A program made the position numbers and the translations under genes. A stretch of 64,000 bases of DNA from positions 25,179,760-25,243,759 of the forward strand of contig OZ010573.1 in the NCBI GenBank assembly GCA_963932145.1. Direction: 5' to 3'. The notes under the pieces are model-generated. The model saw only the letters and a program-made list of their open reading frames with translations, had not been told where the DNA came from and did no database searches. Of the stretch, positions 22,160 to 33,129 are shown piece by piece (position 1 is the first letter of the stretch; each line of letters begins with the position of its first letter). The DNA is from Acanthosepion lycidas. Taxonomy: Eukaryota > Mollusca > Cephalopoda > Sepiida > Sepiidae.

Positions 22160-23730
22160 CAGTTTCTATTTTACAATTATGCGAACAGAAAAGTTCTCAA
22201 TCAGACCATAAAGGGACAACGAACCCTAAAATCATGATGGACCAGATTTCAAGATGTAGGTCTGGTCAATAATTATTCAGCATACTAGCTTCAACAGATT
22301 TAATATCGTTTATAGTATAGAAAAATACGATTAGAATTGAATATTAAATGTTCCCCAGGGATTTAATATTCATTTTATGCAAATGTCTTATCGCATCATT
22401 TACCTACTGTCATAAGTAAGTAAAAGGCATTTACCGGAAGTGTATGCAAAAGTCCTTCGAAGTCCTTTTATTATGCCCGACTGATTTTATTTCGAGTTTT
22501 TTTCAGTGTTGTATGAAGTGTTGGGGGGGGGGACATACCTCCCACCCAAAAAATAAAACCCCTCTAATTTTTCATATTTTTGAAAACCTGGGTCATTTAG
22601 ACAAGAAGTGGACGCGGAGAAGATTTTAAAAATATTTGAACCAAACGGAATATTTCGTGTGTTTTTGTCAGCCGCTTGCATAGACCCAGATCTTCGGTTG
22701 AAAGGAGTCGAAGTTGATCAGTTCGTGTAACCATATGTCCCTAAAAGGAAGTGAAAACTCTCATTCATTCACTTACTCACTCATACAGCCTCTCTCTCTC
22801 TCTCTGTCTGTCTCTCGGTCTCTCGGTCATGTGACTCTTTTCAACAAGGCCTCTGTAGGTATTTTTGGTAGTAGACGCATCGGCTGTTACATATACTTTC
22901 AATATGCCTTTCATCTGCTCCCATTTTTTTTTATTCGGACCTTCATTTTTTGTGGGTTCGTTCTGCCCACGCTTTCGTTGTGTTCTTGAATTTCGAGCGA
23001 ACCTGTTTTGGCCATCAAATTTACCCACCGCCTTATTTCACTCCCCCATCCAAATTTGACCTCAAATCCATACGCGGGCACATATTTAAATCTTAATATA
23101 ATTCCATCACGTACCAGATAACAAAGTATGTTTTATCTCCATTTCTCATTAACTACTTCACCTGCAGAAGGCGGCATCCACATCGAGTTCACACCTGAGG
23201 ATTTCATTCACGGCTTTTGCGAAAACAGGTTCTCATACTGAACAATGCAACCAGTTGGTTATCTCCTGTGCGGTGTAAAACTATTCTCCACTGCAGATTC
23301 GTGATGAGGTGAAATGCTTATGAAAGTCTGGCACCAGGCATATCAGTTTAATCCCATTTTTTTTTATTGAGAAAATAATCAATATCATCGATATTTCTAA
23401 ATCTCCGGCTTTTACTTACAGCTCAGATACATTTGCTAAAATTCCCCTCCCCACCCGCTTTTTAAAAAATTCTTTATTAAAAAGAAAACATGTATTTACT
23501 TGATGCATTCCTGCAAACCCCAAATACTGTGTTGTAATGAGCTCGATTTTCACTAGGTTCATGTTTCTCCATGTTTTCTGACTGATTAAAAACGGAAATT
23601 GGTTCCAAATTTGACATTATTTTACAATTAATCCTTTTCCACACTTAAGCTAAAATTAAATCCGGGTAAAAAGTAGTTATACATTTATACGTTGGTGTCA
23701 TTTTGAGAAAAAGAAAAAACGATTCGCCGT
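22160..23730. other. No gene or family recognised
   Basis: Contains a CT-rich run near 22790-22830 and homopolymer runs. Several short open frames (22444-23059) overlap on both strands and show no motif. Confidence 0.4.
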
Positions 23731-23734
23731 AATT

Positions 23735-24071
23735 CCCTATGTATAATACGCCTTCATCCATAATACGCACACTTGAAATTGTGCTGAAAGTGTAGGAAAA
23801 TGCTTCCACCCATGTATAATACGCATCCCTTGTTTGGTAATCAAATCCTATAAATTGTACATCTCCAATTTCATTACGACCAAGGTTTACTACTCTTATT
23901 AAAAAAAATGGGTTTAATCAAAGAATAATATTTTTCTAATTTAGTTTTATTATAATTATTTTATTTTACGGCAATTTTTTAAAGATTTTTTTTAGCTGCG
24001 CATAATACGCACCCCTGATTTTGCTTATTTTTTTTATTTTTTATTAGAAAAAAATGCGTATTATACATGGG
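23735..24071. mobile_element. Putative non-autonomous DNA transposon, 337 bp
   Basis: Ends are inverted: CCCTATGTATAATACGC at the left and GCGTATTATACATGGG at the right. The flanks TAATT and AAATT could be a short imperfect target duplication. The TATAATACGC motif recurs inside (about 23819 and 24002). No coding capacity. Superfamily not determined. Confidence 0.6.
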
Positions 24072-24179
24072 AAATTATGTTAAATCTTTTTTTTTTCTCG
24101 AAGTAAATACTACGAGGTTTGGCGAAATACATTCTTTCAATTAGAAGTCTCCGAGTCCTTTTGGGTGACTAATTATTTT

Positions 24180-24425
24180 CCACCCTCCAACCTCTCTCTT
24201 ACCGGCGGGATATGAAAAGCCTCTTACTGCTCTATCGCTACTTCCATGAAAAGTGCTCGGAAGAACTACATTCCTTGGTTCCGCCAGGCCTAACCTTCAC
24301 GTCTAGGACCCGCCATCGCACTTACATTATATCACCCCGTATTCCATTGATGAGAAGTTCCACTCGAACAGCTTCTCCCCGTAAACCACTGCTCTTTGGA
24401 AGAGACTACCATATAAAATAAACCT
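24180..24425 (+). mobile_element. CR1/Jockey-like LINE C-terminal fragment
   Basis: An intact 69-codon frame starts near 24212 and reads LLLYRYFHEKCSEELHSLVP, then PGLTFTSRTRHRTY, then SSTRTASPRKP. It is the segment between SLSHRR..VASL and LWNxLP of this LINE group. Related copies lie at 52540-52760 and 58425-58680. Confidence 0.75.
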
Positions 24426-24429
24426 TAAC

Positions 24430-25055
24430 GTAATCTCGTGCCAATGTACAGGTGTGAACCATACTGTAAAAAAGAAAAAAAAAAAACCTTTGGCCATTTA
24501 CGGGACCAAGCTAAAGCTTTGGTATATATCCATAATGGCAGGAATCATTCTGTTACAGTAGTTTCCAGTCCTAGATCATATTCATCCCCTTGACATCTCA
24601 GGTTGCTTCAATACCTCCCCTTTTTTCAATTGACATCTAATAATTATTTCACCTTTACTTTAACCGTAGTATTTATTGAAAAAATATTAAACTAAATGCT
24701 TTATAAATTACAATTAAAGGAAAAATACTGATTAAAATTTTTGAATTAATACTCAGTTCATTCTTCACCTTATATTTGAAATTATCCTGTGGTGTGGTGG
24801 AGAAGTGCCTCTTGTATAAGAATCATTACTTTGTAGGACTTACCCTATACCAATTCAAATAATCCGCTTTCTGGCTTACGGAAGACTTGCATTATGACTT
24901 CATTGAGCACTCATCCGAATTTGACGTTTGTAAAGCCCACTAAACACTAATACGCGAAAACTCCTGAAGCAGCAACCAATCAATACAATAACCACTTATC
25001 TGTTTATATAATCCGTGACATGGCCAGTAGGATATATTGAACAAATTCATTAAAA
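24430..25055. other. No feature recognised
   Basis: AT-rich; nothing supportable. Confidence 0.4.
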
Positions 25056-25057
25056 CA

Positions 25058-25350
25058 TAGAAGAAGAAAGAATAAGTTTAAGGAAGTAGAACAAAGAGCG
25101 AGAGAATGAGGGAGAGAAAATAAAATGTCAAGAGAAGGGGAAATATAACGGAAGCGTAAAGAAAAAAATGTAAAAGGATAGAAAAAGATAAAGAAGGAAA
25201 AGAAACCAATAAAAGAAAAACGAGAGAAAAAAAAGGAAAGATAGGAAAAATCTTTGAAATAGAAAATGAAGGAAAAGGAAGTGTGAGAAAGAAAAACGAA
25301 AAGGAAGAAAATAAGAGAAGAAAAAATATGGAAGAGAAAAAGAAAAACTA
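25058..25350. repeat. Purine-rich tract (~290 bp)
   Basis: A strongly strand-biased A/G region made of AAGGAAAAAG- and GAGAGAAA-like words, not a clean tandem repeat. No coding signal. Confidence 0.75.
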
Positions 25351-26010
25351 AACTCTACTTAGTAAATCACATTACCAATCTTCTAGCTCATTAGGGTCGT
25401 GAAGGCACCCCCATGTACCACAATAAAAGAAGTAGTGGCGTGTTTTGGCTAAGATAGCCTGACGAAGCCCATCGGATTTCAGGCTAGATTGGTTGCCACT
25501 TCAAGGCAAGAGAGCTGTCTCTGCGTTGCTATTTACCCTATAAATGGAACAAGATGGCGACGTGTCTGTTCAGAGTGCATTAGCGTGGAACGAAACTAAA
25601 TCTAATGGAAACTGAACTTCGCACATAGGATTCACTATCCGTGCCCCCTCCTTAGTAAATCACTCGAAGAAAATGACATAAACAAGATGTCGACATTCCA
25701 CAGTCCTTCAAATAAAAGGTTGTGAAGGAAACCGCCTATCAATATTGGAAAGAGCTGTAACGGTGGATCCGAGAAACCTATTTTCCTAAAAGGTTTTTAA
25801 GTGAAAGATTTTATAAATTTCAACCGAAATTAGCACTGGCTGTTCGGTCAATGAATGCCAAATGTTTCCTTTTAAGGAAACTGCTAATATCGCTATTACT
25901 ATTCATAAACCCGGAAATGATTCTTGAATGAGGTTAGATTTCACCAGATGACAATGTCAAGATAGCAGTTTACGAAGCGAATCTTAGATATGGCACAAGG
26001 TGAAAAGAAG
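25351..26010. other. No feature recognised
   Basis: Somewhat more complex sequence than the surroundings. A CCTGACGAAGCCC segment near 25460 resembles none of the families here. Confidence 0.4.
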
Positions 26011-26013
26011 TCT

Positions 26014-26485
26014 GTCCTGGGTATGACGATAAACTACATCTGCGTTCAGGGTAAGACGATGAACTACGTCCAACAGCAAGGCCTCTGATCAGGAGGTTTT
26101 GAGGAGCGTGGAACCACTACTAATTGCTGATGTTCCCAGGTTGACCCTGACCCGCGGTGGTAGCACCTGTTAGGGTCCCAGCTATGGGCAAATAGTTAAC
26201 CCAGAAACTGAGGTAAAAGGCATTATAAAAATGTAAAAATAGGTTTTAATACCAGAAATACTTTGTAAAAGTTATTACCAGAAATAAATTTTTGAAGAAA
26301 AAAAAAATATTACCAGCAATATGTTTTTCAAAAATAATATTACCTGCTATACATTTTTGAGGAAAAAAAATTAATAGAAATAGATTTTTGACAAAATAAA
26401 AATATTACCAGAAAAAAAAGTTGTCGGCATTAAATAACCAATTGAGGTTGATATGCCGTAAAGCAAACCAAACCAAACAATGTGG
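26014..26485 (+). repeat. Family A SINE, long copy
   Basis: The leader is duplicated (GGTATGACGATAAACTACAT, then GGTAAGACGATGAACTACGT). Then come the body, about six internal units with TACCAGCAATA-type starts, and the tail CATTAAATAACCAATTGAGG ending in CAAACCAAACC. Confidence 0.88.
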
Positions 26486-26559
26486 AAAGAACTTGGTGAA
26501 ATTTATTTTTAACAATTAGCGCCAAGCAAGGCAACACTTCTACTGTCTCTTACTAGGTT

Positions 26560-26850
26560 CACTGATAGTGAAAAAAACTGAGAAGGCGTTGAGGAGGTAG
26601 AACGCTAAAAGGACATGATTGAGAATAACATGATGGCGATTGACATCGCATTTAAATTTTTAAAGATCGTAATTGACAAAATAATAAGCCGGAATAATTC
26701 TACAGGTAAGAATCAATTATTAGAATATACCTTATGGTAAGAGCTAGTAATTTCAACAGTAAATCGATAAGACAAGTCGAGATACCAAACAAGAGAGCAC
26801 ATCAAACAATTACTATGAAAATCAAACAATATAATGATTATCACTATGTA
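26560..26850 (+). repeat. Family J repeat, copy 3
   Basis: Has ATGATGGCGATTGACATCGC (reads MAIDIAFKF) and ATTTCAACAGTAAATCGATA, matching 15120-15490. It lies between two family A copies. Confidence 0.6.
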
Positions 26851-26902
26851 TTTATATATTTCCGGTCAAATATGTAGTGGGAATGGAGGTAAATCAATTT
26901 GT

Positions 26903-27265
26903 TTCGTCCTGGGTAAGATGATAAACATCAAACAGGTTTTGAGGAGCGTGGAACCACCTCTTAATTGCTGGTGTTCCCAGATCCGACCTTGACCCGGGGT
27001 AGTAGCGCCTGTTAGGGTCCCAACTATGGGCAAATGGTTAACCCCAGACTAGGCTCAAAACACTATGAAAGCGTAAAAATATGTTTTAATACCACCAATA
27101 CTTTTTGTAAAAAAAATTATTACCTGCTGGTAATAATTTTTTTGAATATTTGAAGGAAGAAATATCAACGATACATTATTACCAGCAAAAATATTACCAG
27201 CAATAAAAATCTTGTCGGCATTGAATAACCCATTGAGCTTAATATGCCGTAAACCAAACCAAACC
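26903..27265 (+). repeat. Family A SINE copy
   Basis: Leader and 5' body deleted between TGATAAAC and CAGGTTTTGAGGAGCGTGG. Three or four internal units, then tail CATTGAATAACCCATTGAGC. Possible target duplication AATCAATTT (26892 and 27266). Confidence 0.85.
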
Positions 27266-27269
27266 AATC

Positions 27270-27825
27270 AATTTAAGTTAGCAAATAGATGAGTGGTAAC
27301 TTCCCTTAGTCGCTTTTATAATCTATACAAATAAAATATTTATTTGCATTTAGAAAAAAATTATTTCCCGAGCAAAATGAACCGTTTAATCAACCAATTC
27401 CTTTACGCTTATTTTTCTTACACTTGAAGAAATAAGACTGCAATCTTTCATTTGGGGCACACAGATACCTTTGTGTATTAAGTGATAGTGTTTCTTCAAT
27501 TTGGTCTTGAATTAGACTTTGTCGTCGCCATATTTGTCATTCTGTTTCTAATCTTTTTCTTCGGCGAGGTATTTCCATTTCACTGTTATATTAAACCCAC
27601 AATTTTTTTTTAACATGGAAAGATATTAAGCAAAAATCGACTTATATAATATCGGAGGTAATCAATGAATCATAGATACCATTGAACATCTAAAACTTCT
27701 AAAAAACAAAACAAAAAACAGATTAATGAAACGGTTCAATGACCTCCATTTTAGTTGTGAATTCTTTATCTCCGCTTAGTTGAATCGCAATGCATTGTTT
27801 CAAGACTTCCGTTTCATTGCATCTC
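27270..27825. other. No feature recognised
   Basis: AT-rich; nothing supportable. Confidence 0.4.
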
Positions 27826-27829
27826 ACTA

Positions 27830-28035
27830 GTAAAACTTTCTAAAAAAATTGTCATTTTTACGTACAGGTATACTGGTATTTATAAAAAGAAAGATACAGG
27901 GATACAATATCATGCCTTTAGGGGGAAAGTGACTGAAACAGATGTCAGGACGAATAGCGTTGTAGTTTCTTTGGATTTCGTCAAGAATCTCTATATACAG
28001 AGTCGAGTAATCAGTATTACAGTAGTTAGGCAGAA
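27830..28035 (-). mobile_element. CR1/Jockey-like LINE fragment
   Basis: The minus strand translates as LYIEILDEIQRNYNAIRPD, then ICFSHFPPKGMILYPCIFLF, equivalent to LEILDKIQRKICNVIGPDL and SLSHRH..VASL at 11.9 kb. Decayed. Confidence 0.55.
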
Positions 28036-28039
28036 TGTG

Positions 28040-28768
28040 TTCTTCAGCTTTGGATGAGCAAACAATATCAAAGAACTCTTAATTCAAAACCAGTCTCGAG
28101 GGTCCTCGTCGGTCTATTTTGCCGCAGACACACCCTATATGGCGACGTGTTTCGTACATGTCATGGCATGACGAGGCAAAACGATTACGGTATTCGTGAT
28201 TGGGTGTCTTGACTCAGCCAGCGAAGTTGTCAAATCAGTTATTTCCATCGTTAACATGAGACACATGAAACGGACCGAACTTTTTTTTTTTTGTTTTTCG
28301 CGTGAAGAATTCATTTCGTGCTTTTTTAGTTTCGCCTATGAAGACACTGTAGGGGTTAGTATAAACATGTAGTTTCTTTGAATGGAATTATTCTGGCAAA
28401 ATTAAACAGAATCTATGTCTGAGCTTTTAATAAATTTATCTGAAAGTGAATTAGATTGCGAGACGATTTCTCTAGTCATCGCGCCACCCATAAAAAGTAC
28501 TCATTAAAGCTTAGATTGGCACTAGGTCAGTGAGTCTGGTACTTATTGTATTAGCGAATTGATTTGAGATCTTACTAAGATTTTATTAACTTACTACAGC
28601 TCTTACGCAAAGCTGCAGTTAGGATCGAATTAATATAAGCACACATTTGTGATCAAGACTAGTTTGCTTAATGTTCGCGCTATGGCAGACATTTCCATTA
28701 TGCATTTTATGCTGTTATTTTGACTCCTGCTTCTCTTAAGTTTCGGCTCTTGGGCACGCCTGGTTTAA
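28040..28768. other. No feature recognised
   Basis: A tRNA-SINE-like minus fragment (AGGATCGAATTAA) is possible near 28620-28690. Otherwise nothing. Confidence 0.35.
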
Positions 28769-28822
28769 CATATATATATATATATATATACATATATATA
28801 TTAGGTTGGTGCAAAAATAAGC
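28769..28822. mobile_element. (TA)n plus half of a mariner MITE
   Basis: A TA tract ends at 28800 and is followed by TTAGGTTGGTGCAAAAATAA at 28801. The matching right end is missing, so this is a broken copy. Confidence 0.8.
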
Positions 28823-28917
28823 CAAAATATCAGCCAACATCAACCTTTTGGAAAATCAGAATTTGAAGTATATTAATAAAAACAACAAAAGTAAAGATCT
28901 ATTTTTTTCTTTCTTTT

Positions 28918-29690
28918 TATGTGCCGTGTCCTTTCAGAACGTGGGCGAACATGGCTCTCCACCCCCCATCCTTTGTAGTTCTCAAAAAGTTTCGTCCCTC
29001 TGCCACCTCCCCCAGACCACGTTCTGTCATTCACTTGCTCAAGCCCGCCAGGTATGTCGTGCGTTGCTTTCCCTTGTTTCTTTTTCCCGCTATTCGACAT
29101 GTGAGTATCAGATTCTCCAAACCTTTCTTTCTCATTATGTCTCCCAGAAACTTCAGCTGCCTCTTCCTGATTTTAAGTAGGGCCTCCTCCTTTGCATGAC
29201 CTCCAAGACCTCATCGTTTCTCACATGATCAGTTTATGATATCCTCAGCATCCTTCTGTAGAATCACATCTCCGTCGCTTAGTCTCTTCATCTTTGAGGA
29301 GACTGTCCTTCCGTAAAGAAGGACAGATATCACGTAACAGCTCAATACTCTTTTCTTTGTTACCAATTATCCTTTCTCGCAATACTCTTCCCAGCTTTTG
29401 GAATGTACTCTTGGCCATCCAAATACGTTTACGGATGTCAGTGCCGCACTTACCCTTCTCTGTCAGAACACTTTCCAGATATTTAAACTTCCACACCGAC
29501 TTGATTTAATGTCTCCGACTTGCAAATCGCATTTCAGGTTCATCCTTTTACTGATGACCATGCCTTCTGTTTTCTTTATGCTTAGTCCCTTCTTCTCGCT
29601 CTCCTTCGCTACATTCTGTAGAAGCTTTTGTCATTACTTTTCCGTGTCTGCTATTAGTACTGTGTCATATGCATACCTTTTGTTGTTAAG
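28918..29690 (-). mobile_element. RTE-like LINE, reverse transcriptase C-terminal third and 3' end
   Basis: The minus strand reads, in order, LSIKKTEGMVISKRMNLKC-type finger/connection sequence, then FKYLESVLTEKGKCGTDIRK and RIWMAKSTFQKLGRVLRERI, a decayed YRRMLRI zone, and then KRQLKFLGDIMRKKGLENL with RATKDGGWRAMFAHVLK-like 3' residues. The 83-codon frame at 29245-29496 is the best-kept piece. Internal stops and frame shifts show it is dead. The C-terminal block (WFYRR..LRIxWTxHVSN, GHIMRK) is known from RTE-type elements; that placement is from memory. Confidence 0.8.
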
Positions 29691-29802
29691 ATTGTGGCCG
29701 CCAATGCTGGATCCCGGTATGCACGTGGAATATATTAATATAATGTACTTGTTAGTTGCGTCTGTTTGCGGGATGAGCTCATTGCACGCTTTCTGTCAAC
29801 AG

Positions 29803-30152
29803 GTTAACGGCCATATCACGTTGAAAACATCGGTTCCTGTACGATCTCCGAAGTTAAGCAACGTTGAACCTAGTCAGTACCTAGATGGGTGACTTGTTGG
29901 GAATACCAGGTGCTGTAAGATGCGGGTGGTATAATGGCTCGGAATTGTTAATCGGAGAGCAGAGTTCCAATTCCATTTGCGTTCGTTATATTTAGTTACG
30001 CTCAAATACACTTTCTTCCGTCCAGCTATAAATTAATTAATAAGACTTGTCACTAACCCATTTTCTCCTCCCACCAAATTCTTAGAATTTAAAATATATT
30101 CTGGCTTCAAATGACCTGATAAAGGCCGATAAGCCGCAAAAAACGAATCAAT
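29803..30152 (+). repeat. 5S rRNA-tRNA chimeric SINE (family S), best 5S head
   Basis: The head matches 5S rRNA nearly end to end: TAACGGCCATATCACGTTGA, then CTCCGAAGTTAAGCAACGTT, CAGTACCTAGATGGGTGAC and GGGAATACCAGGTGCTGTAA. The tRNA-like part follows at once (GGGTGGTATAATGGCTCGG, then GCAGAGTTCCAATTCCA). The body matches 20731-21090, with tail GGCCGATAAGCCGCAAAAAA. It sits between two minus-strand LINE ends. Confidence 0.92.
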
Positions 30153-30209
30153 CTGTCCATGTCTACGTCCATGTCAAGCGTCCATGTCTAGGTTAAAAAC
30201 GAGGCTTTG

Positions 30210-30610
30210 GAATCTGTGTCTCTTCAGGACGTGGGCGATAATGATTATCCGCAACTTCCTGTCCTTTGTAGCCCTTCGTAAAGCTTCTTTTTGCTAATCT
30301 CTCCTAATCCCTGTTCTGCCATCCATTTAAACGCTCGTTAGGTCGGCTAAACGCTGCTTTCCTATGTCCAGTGCATTACCTTCAATATATCCTGTAAGTG
30401 CCAAAATTTCCAATCTCTCATTATGTGCCCTAGAACTGTCTCTATCTGATGCAATTTATAAGTTTCCTTATTGCCTCCATTTTCTATAAAACTTCGTCTT
30501 TGCTCGCTTGTTAGGTCCATGTGGTATTCGCAACATCCTTCGGTAGAAAGCTTTGGTATACTTATTTTATTTTCAAATGCAATGCTTTTAGTACTGAAAC
30601 ATTGGCTCAT
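30210..30610 (-). mobile_element. RTE-like LINE 3' fragment
   Basis: The minus strand translates as GNKETYKLHQIETVLGHIMR, then LTGYIEGNALDIGKQRLADL and RRATKDRKLRIIIAHVLK. This is the same C-terminal end as at 28918-29100. One long frame (30362-30613) remains, with breaks on either side. Confidence 0.7.
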
Positions 30611-30614
30611 CATT

Positions 30615-31069
30615 TATCAGTCAACTATTTGAGAAAATGAGGTAAGAATATGTGATACTCAAGTGGTTTTTTTTACGCGTGCTTATAAGAGGGTGTGTAT
30701 TGGGTGGGGTCTGGAATTAGAACGAGGATGCTTGTATTATTTACACTATTGTCAAATCATGAGGGAAATTAATAATCATAGCGTGTTTCTCACGGTGTGT
30801 AATTGGAGAGATTATTTGACGCGGAACAGCAAGAGACAAGAAGTGGGGAAACAAAGACAGCGAATAATCAAAGTATTCGGGCTGTATCCAATCTGAGACA
30901 GACGCTATTCAGCTATTCATGGAGTCGATAGCTACAGTGTGAAATCATCGAAAAATAGTCGTAATACAAGGAGTCTTTGGATTCTGGGCCCATAATTTCT
31001 ATTTGTAGGTGGCCTTACCGAATTCTGTATTTGTCTATCCACAAAAGTTCTACAGTCTGTGATCCCGTT
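30615..31069. other. No feature recognised
   Basis: Nothing supportable. Confidence 0.4.
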
Positions 31070-31322
31070 GGATGGTGATCTTTTCTACACCTTTTGTTTG
31101 CGACCTCGTTTTCGTCTTTTCTCCATCGAAGTTTGTCGTCTTTGTATATAGTTTGTCGGTGACTCGACTCTACTTGGTGCTAAAGTATTCCCATCTGTGC
31201 TTATTTCTTCTCTGCCTGTGCTCTCCTTATACACGCACTTTCACCCCCCTCCCGCCCCGTGTCTTGCACAGTATATGAAGCGTAATCTACAGACCCAGTC
31301 CTGTATTTTGTGCATCTGTTCT
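31070..31322. repeat. Probable decayed minisatellite
   Basis: Loose repeats of (TG)TGACC(T/C)CGTT-like and TTTTCT words lead into the clean 26-bp array. Similar decayed words continue after it to about 31680. Confidence 0.4.
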
Positions 31323-31440
31323 CTGTGACCCCGTTCTGCATTCTCTGCCTGTGACCCCGTTCTGCATTCGCTGCCTGTGACCCCGTTCTGCATTCGCTGC
31401 CTGTGACCCCGTTCTGCATTCGCTGCCTGTGACCCCGTTT
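31323..31440. repeat. 26-bp minisatellite, 4.5 units
   Basis: Unit CTGTGACCCCGTTCTGCATT plus CGCTGC, starting at 31323, 31349, 31375, 31401 and 31427. Units are nearly identical. A 26-bp period is not a multiple of three, so the 107-codon minus frame across it is not a protein repeat. Confidence 0.95.
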
Positions 31441-31694
31441 TACTCTATTCAATAATTTTTTCTCTTGTTTACACTGTGACCTTCTTCTATATTGTCGCCA
31501 CTTTGTAAAAACTATATCCTGCATTTTTCATTCCTGGCCTCGTTTTCATCTGTGGCCTCCTTTCTTCAGTGCATTCTCCCTCCTACATTCTATTATATGC
31601 CCTTTGTCTTTCTACATGCCTGCTTCCATTAGTTTCTTCCCCTTTTAAATTGTCACTGTGACTCTTCGCTACCCTATGTCATTCTAGAAGTACA

Positions 31695-31843
31695 TTCGCC
31701 CGGCCTTTGAGGCGTTCCGTCTACTTCGCCCGGCCTTTGAGGCGTTCCGTCTACTTCGCCCGGCCTTTGAGGCGTTCCGTCTACTTCGCCCGGCCTTTGA
31801 GGCGTTCCGTCTACTTCGCCCGGCCTTTGAGGCGTTCCGTCTA
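31695..31843. repeat. 30-bp minisatellite, five perfect units
   Basis: Unit TTCGCCCGGCCTTTGAGGCG plus TTCCGTCTAC starts at 31695, 31725, 31755, 31785 and 31815 with no difference between units apart from the last end. GC-rich against an AT-rich background. Neither strand gives a long frame. Confidence 0.97.
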
Positions 31844-31844
31844 A

Positions 31845-32594
31845 TGGTGTTCAACTTCTAATCTGACATAAAACATGGAAAGTCACGCCACCAATCACAG
31901 CGACTCGCTGATAGTTTGAAAATGACCAGGTGAATAGTAGAAACGACAGATAACTCTGCTCGTACCCACCAAACGTACACACAGTGATTCACTCCAAGTT
32001 TTCATTGTCCTGAGATTTGTGAATAACTACATGTCACTACCCTACGGGTATCCGTGACAGTTGAAATGTCTCCATGGAGGTGATGGCTGTGTTGCTGCAG
32101 TCCTATGTTCATTACCACAGGACATGAAAATAATTAGCCAATGTCACGGTTTTCTAGCCCGGTTACCTGATTCGAAACTCCTTGGCTATTAGGTCTGGAG
32201 CATTATCGAGAAGAAAACAACTTATAATCTGAAGGTGTTTCAGATACCTGGAGACCATGTATAGTCTTGTTAATTATATTCATATTTGTTTTTGTTGCTA
32301 TTAGTATGTAACAAGGCTAAGGAAAATGAGAGTAAAAAGAATGTATTGCGCTAACCTTCCAATGCTTGGGCAAACTTGATTCGGTTCGTAGCTGATGTGA
32401 AATATCTTTCTCTCAGTTACGGAGCAGGAATTGATAATTTACCCGAGTACGTTTCATGGTAACATGACGTAAACGCAGTTAGGATACTCGTTATAGGAGT
32501 AATGTTAGTTGAGAGTGGATTAATAACAATTATCTCTGAATTACAGTTGATTACTTAATGTTGTCCAATCTTATGCAATGTCAAACTTTTTTTA
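31845..32594. other. No feature recognised
   Basis: Nothing supportable. Confidence 0.4.
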
Positions 32595-32596
32595 AT

Positions 32597-32690
32597 GTCC
32601 TGGGTAACACGATAAACTACGTCTTGCAGCAAGGCCTCTGATCAGGAGGTTTTGAGGAGTGTGGAATCACTATTTAATTTCTAATGTTCA
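32597..32690 (+). repeat. Family A SINE, 5' piece
   Basis: GTCCTGGGTAACACGATAAA to the body at CTAATGTTCA, then cut off where an inverted A copy begins. Confidence 0.85.
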
Positions 32691-32969
32691 CATGTATTAC
32701 TGGTAATAATTTCTTTTTACAAAGTATTTCTGGTATTAAAACCTATTTTTACACTTTCATGGTATTTTGACCCGTTTGGGGGTCAACTATTTGCCCATAG
32801 TTAGAACCCTAACAGGTACTACGACCCGGGTCATGGTGAACCTGGGAACACCAGCAATTAAGAGGTGGTTTCATGCTCCTCAAAACCTCCTGATCAGAGG
32901 CCTTGCTGTTGGACGTAGTTTATCGTCTTACCCAGGACACAGATGTAATTTATCGTCATACCCAGAACG
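32691..32969 (-). repeat. Family A SINE, inverted copy
   Basis: The minus strand runs from the duplicated leader (CTGGGTATGACGATAAATTA, then GGTAAGACGATAAACTACGT) through the body to the first internal units. It abuts the plus piece, so the pair forms an inverted repeat. Confidence 0.88.
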
Positions 32970-33129
32970 TGAGAAAACCGGAATGAAGCTGCATATCTCA
33001 ACGCTTTAGAAGTATTCCGTCGAAAGGTGCTGCCTGTCTGAGACTGTGCGACTTGGAGGACACCCCTAATGCAAAACATCCGGTTTAAAACGAAAACCGT
33101 ACGAAATTTATAACTTATCTAGATTAATA

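Noticed and set aside
22777-23059. Overlapping frames of 64-91 codons
   Set aside because: Both strands are open over the same bases, starting in CT-rich sequence; no motif.
29803-29920. Functional 5S rRNA gene
   Set aside because: It has substitutions in conserved positions and is fused to a tRNA-like segment and SINE tail in three dispersed copies.
31201-31524. 107-codon minus frame with internal repeats
   Set aside because: The underlying repeat has a 26-bp period, so each unit changes frame; it is not a repeated protein.
31695-31843. CRISPR array
   Set aside because: Head-to-tail identical units without unique spacers, in an animal genome; a minisatellite.
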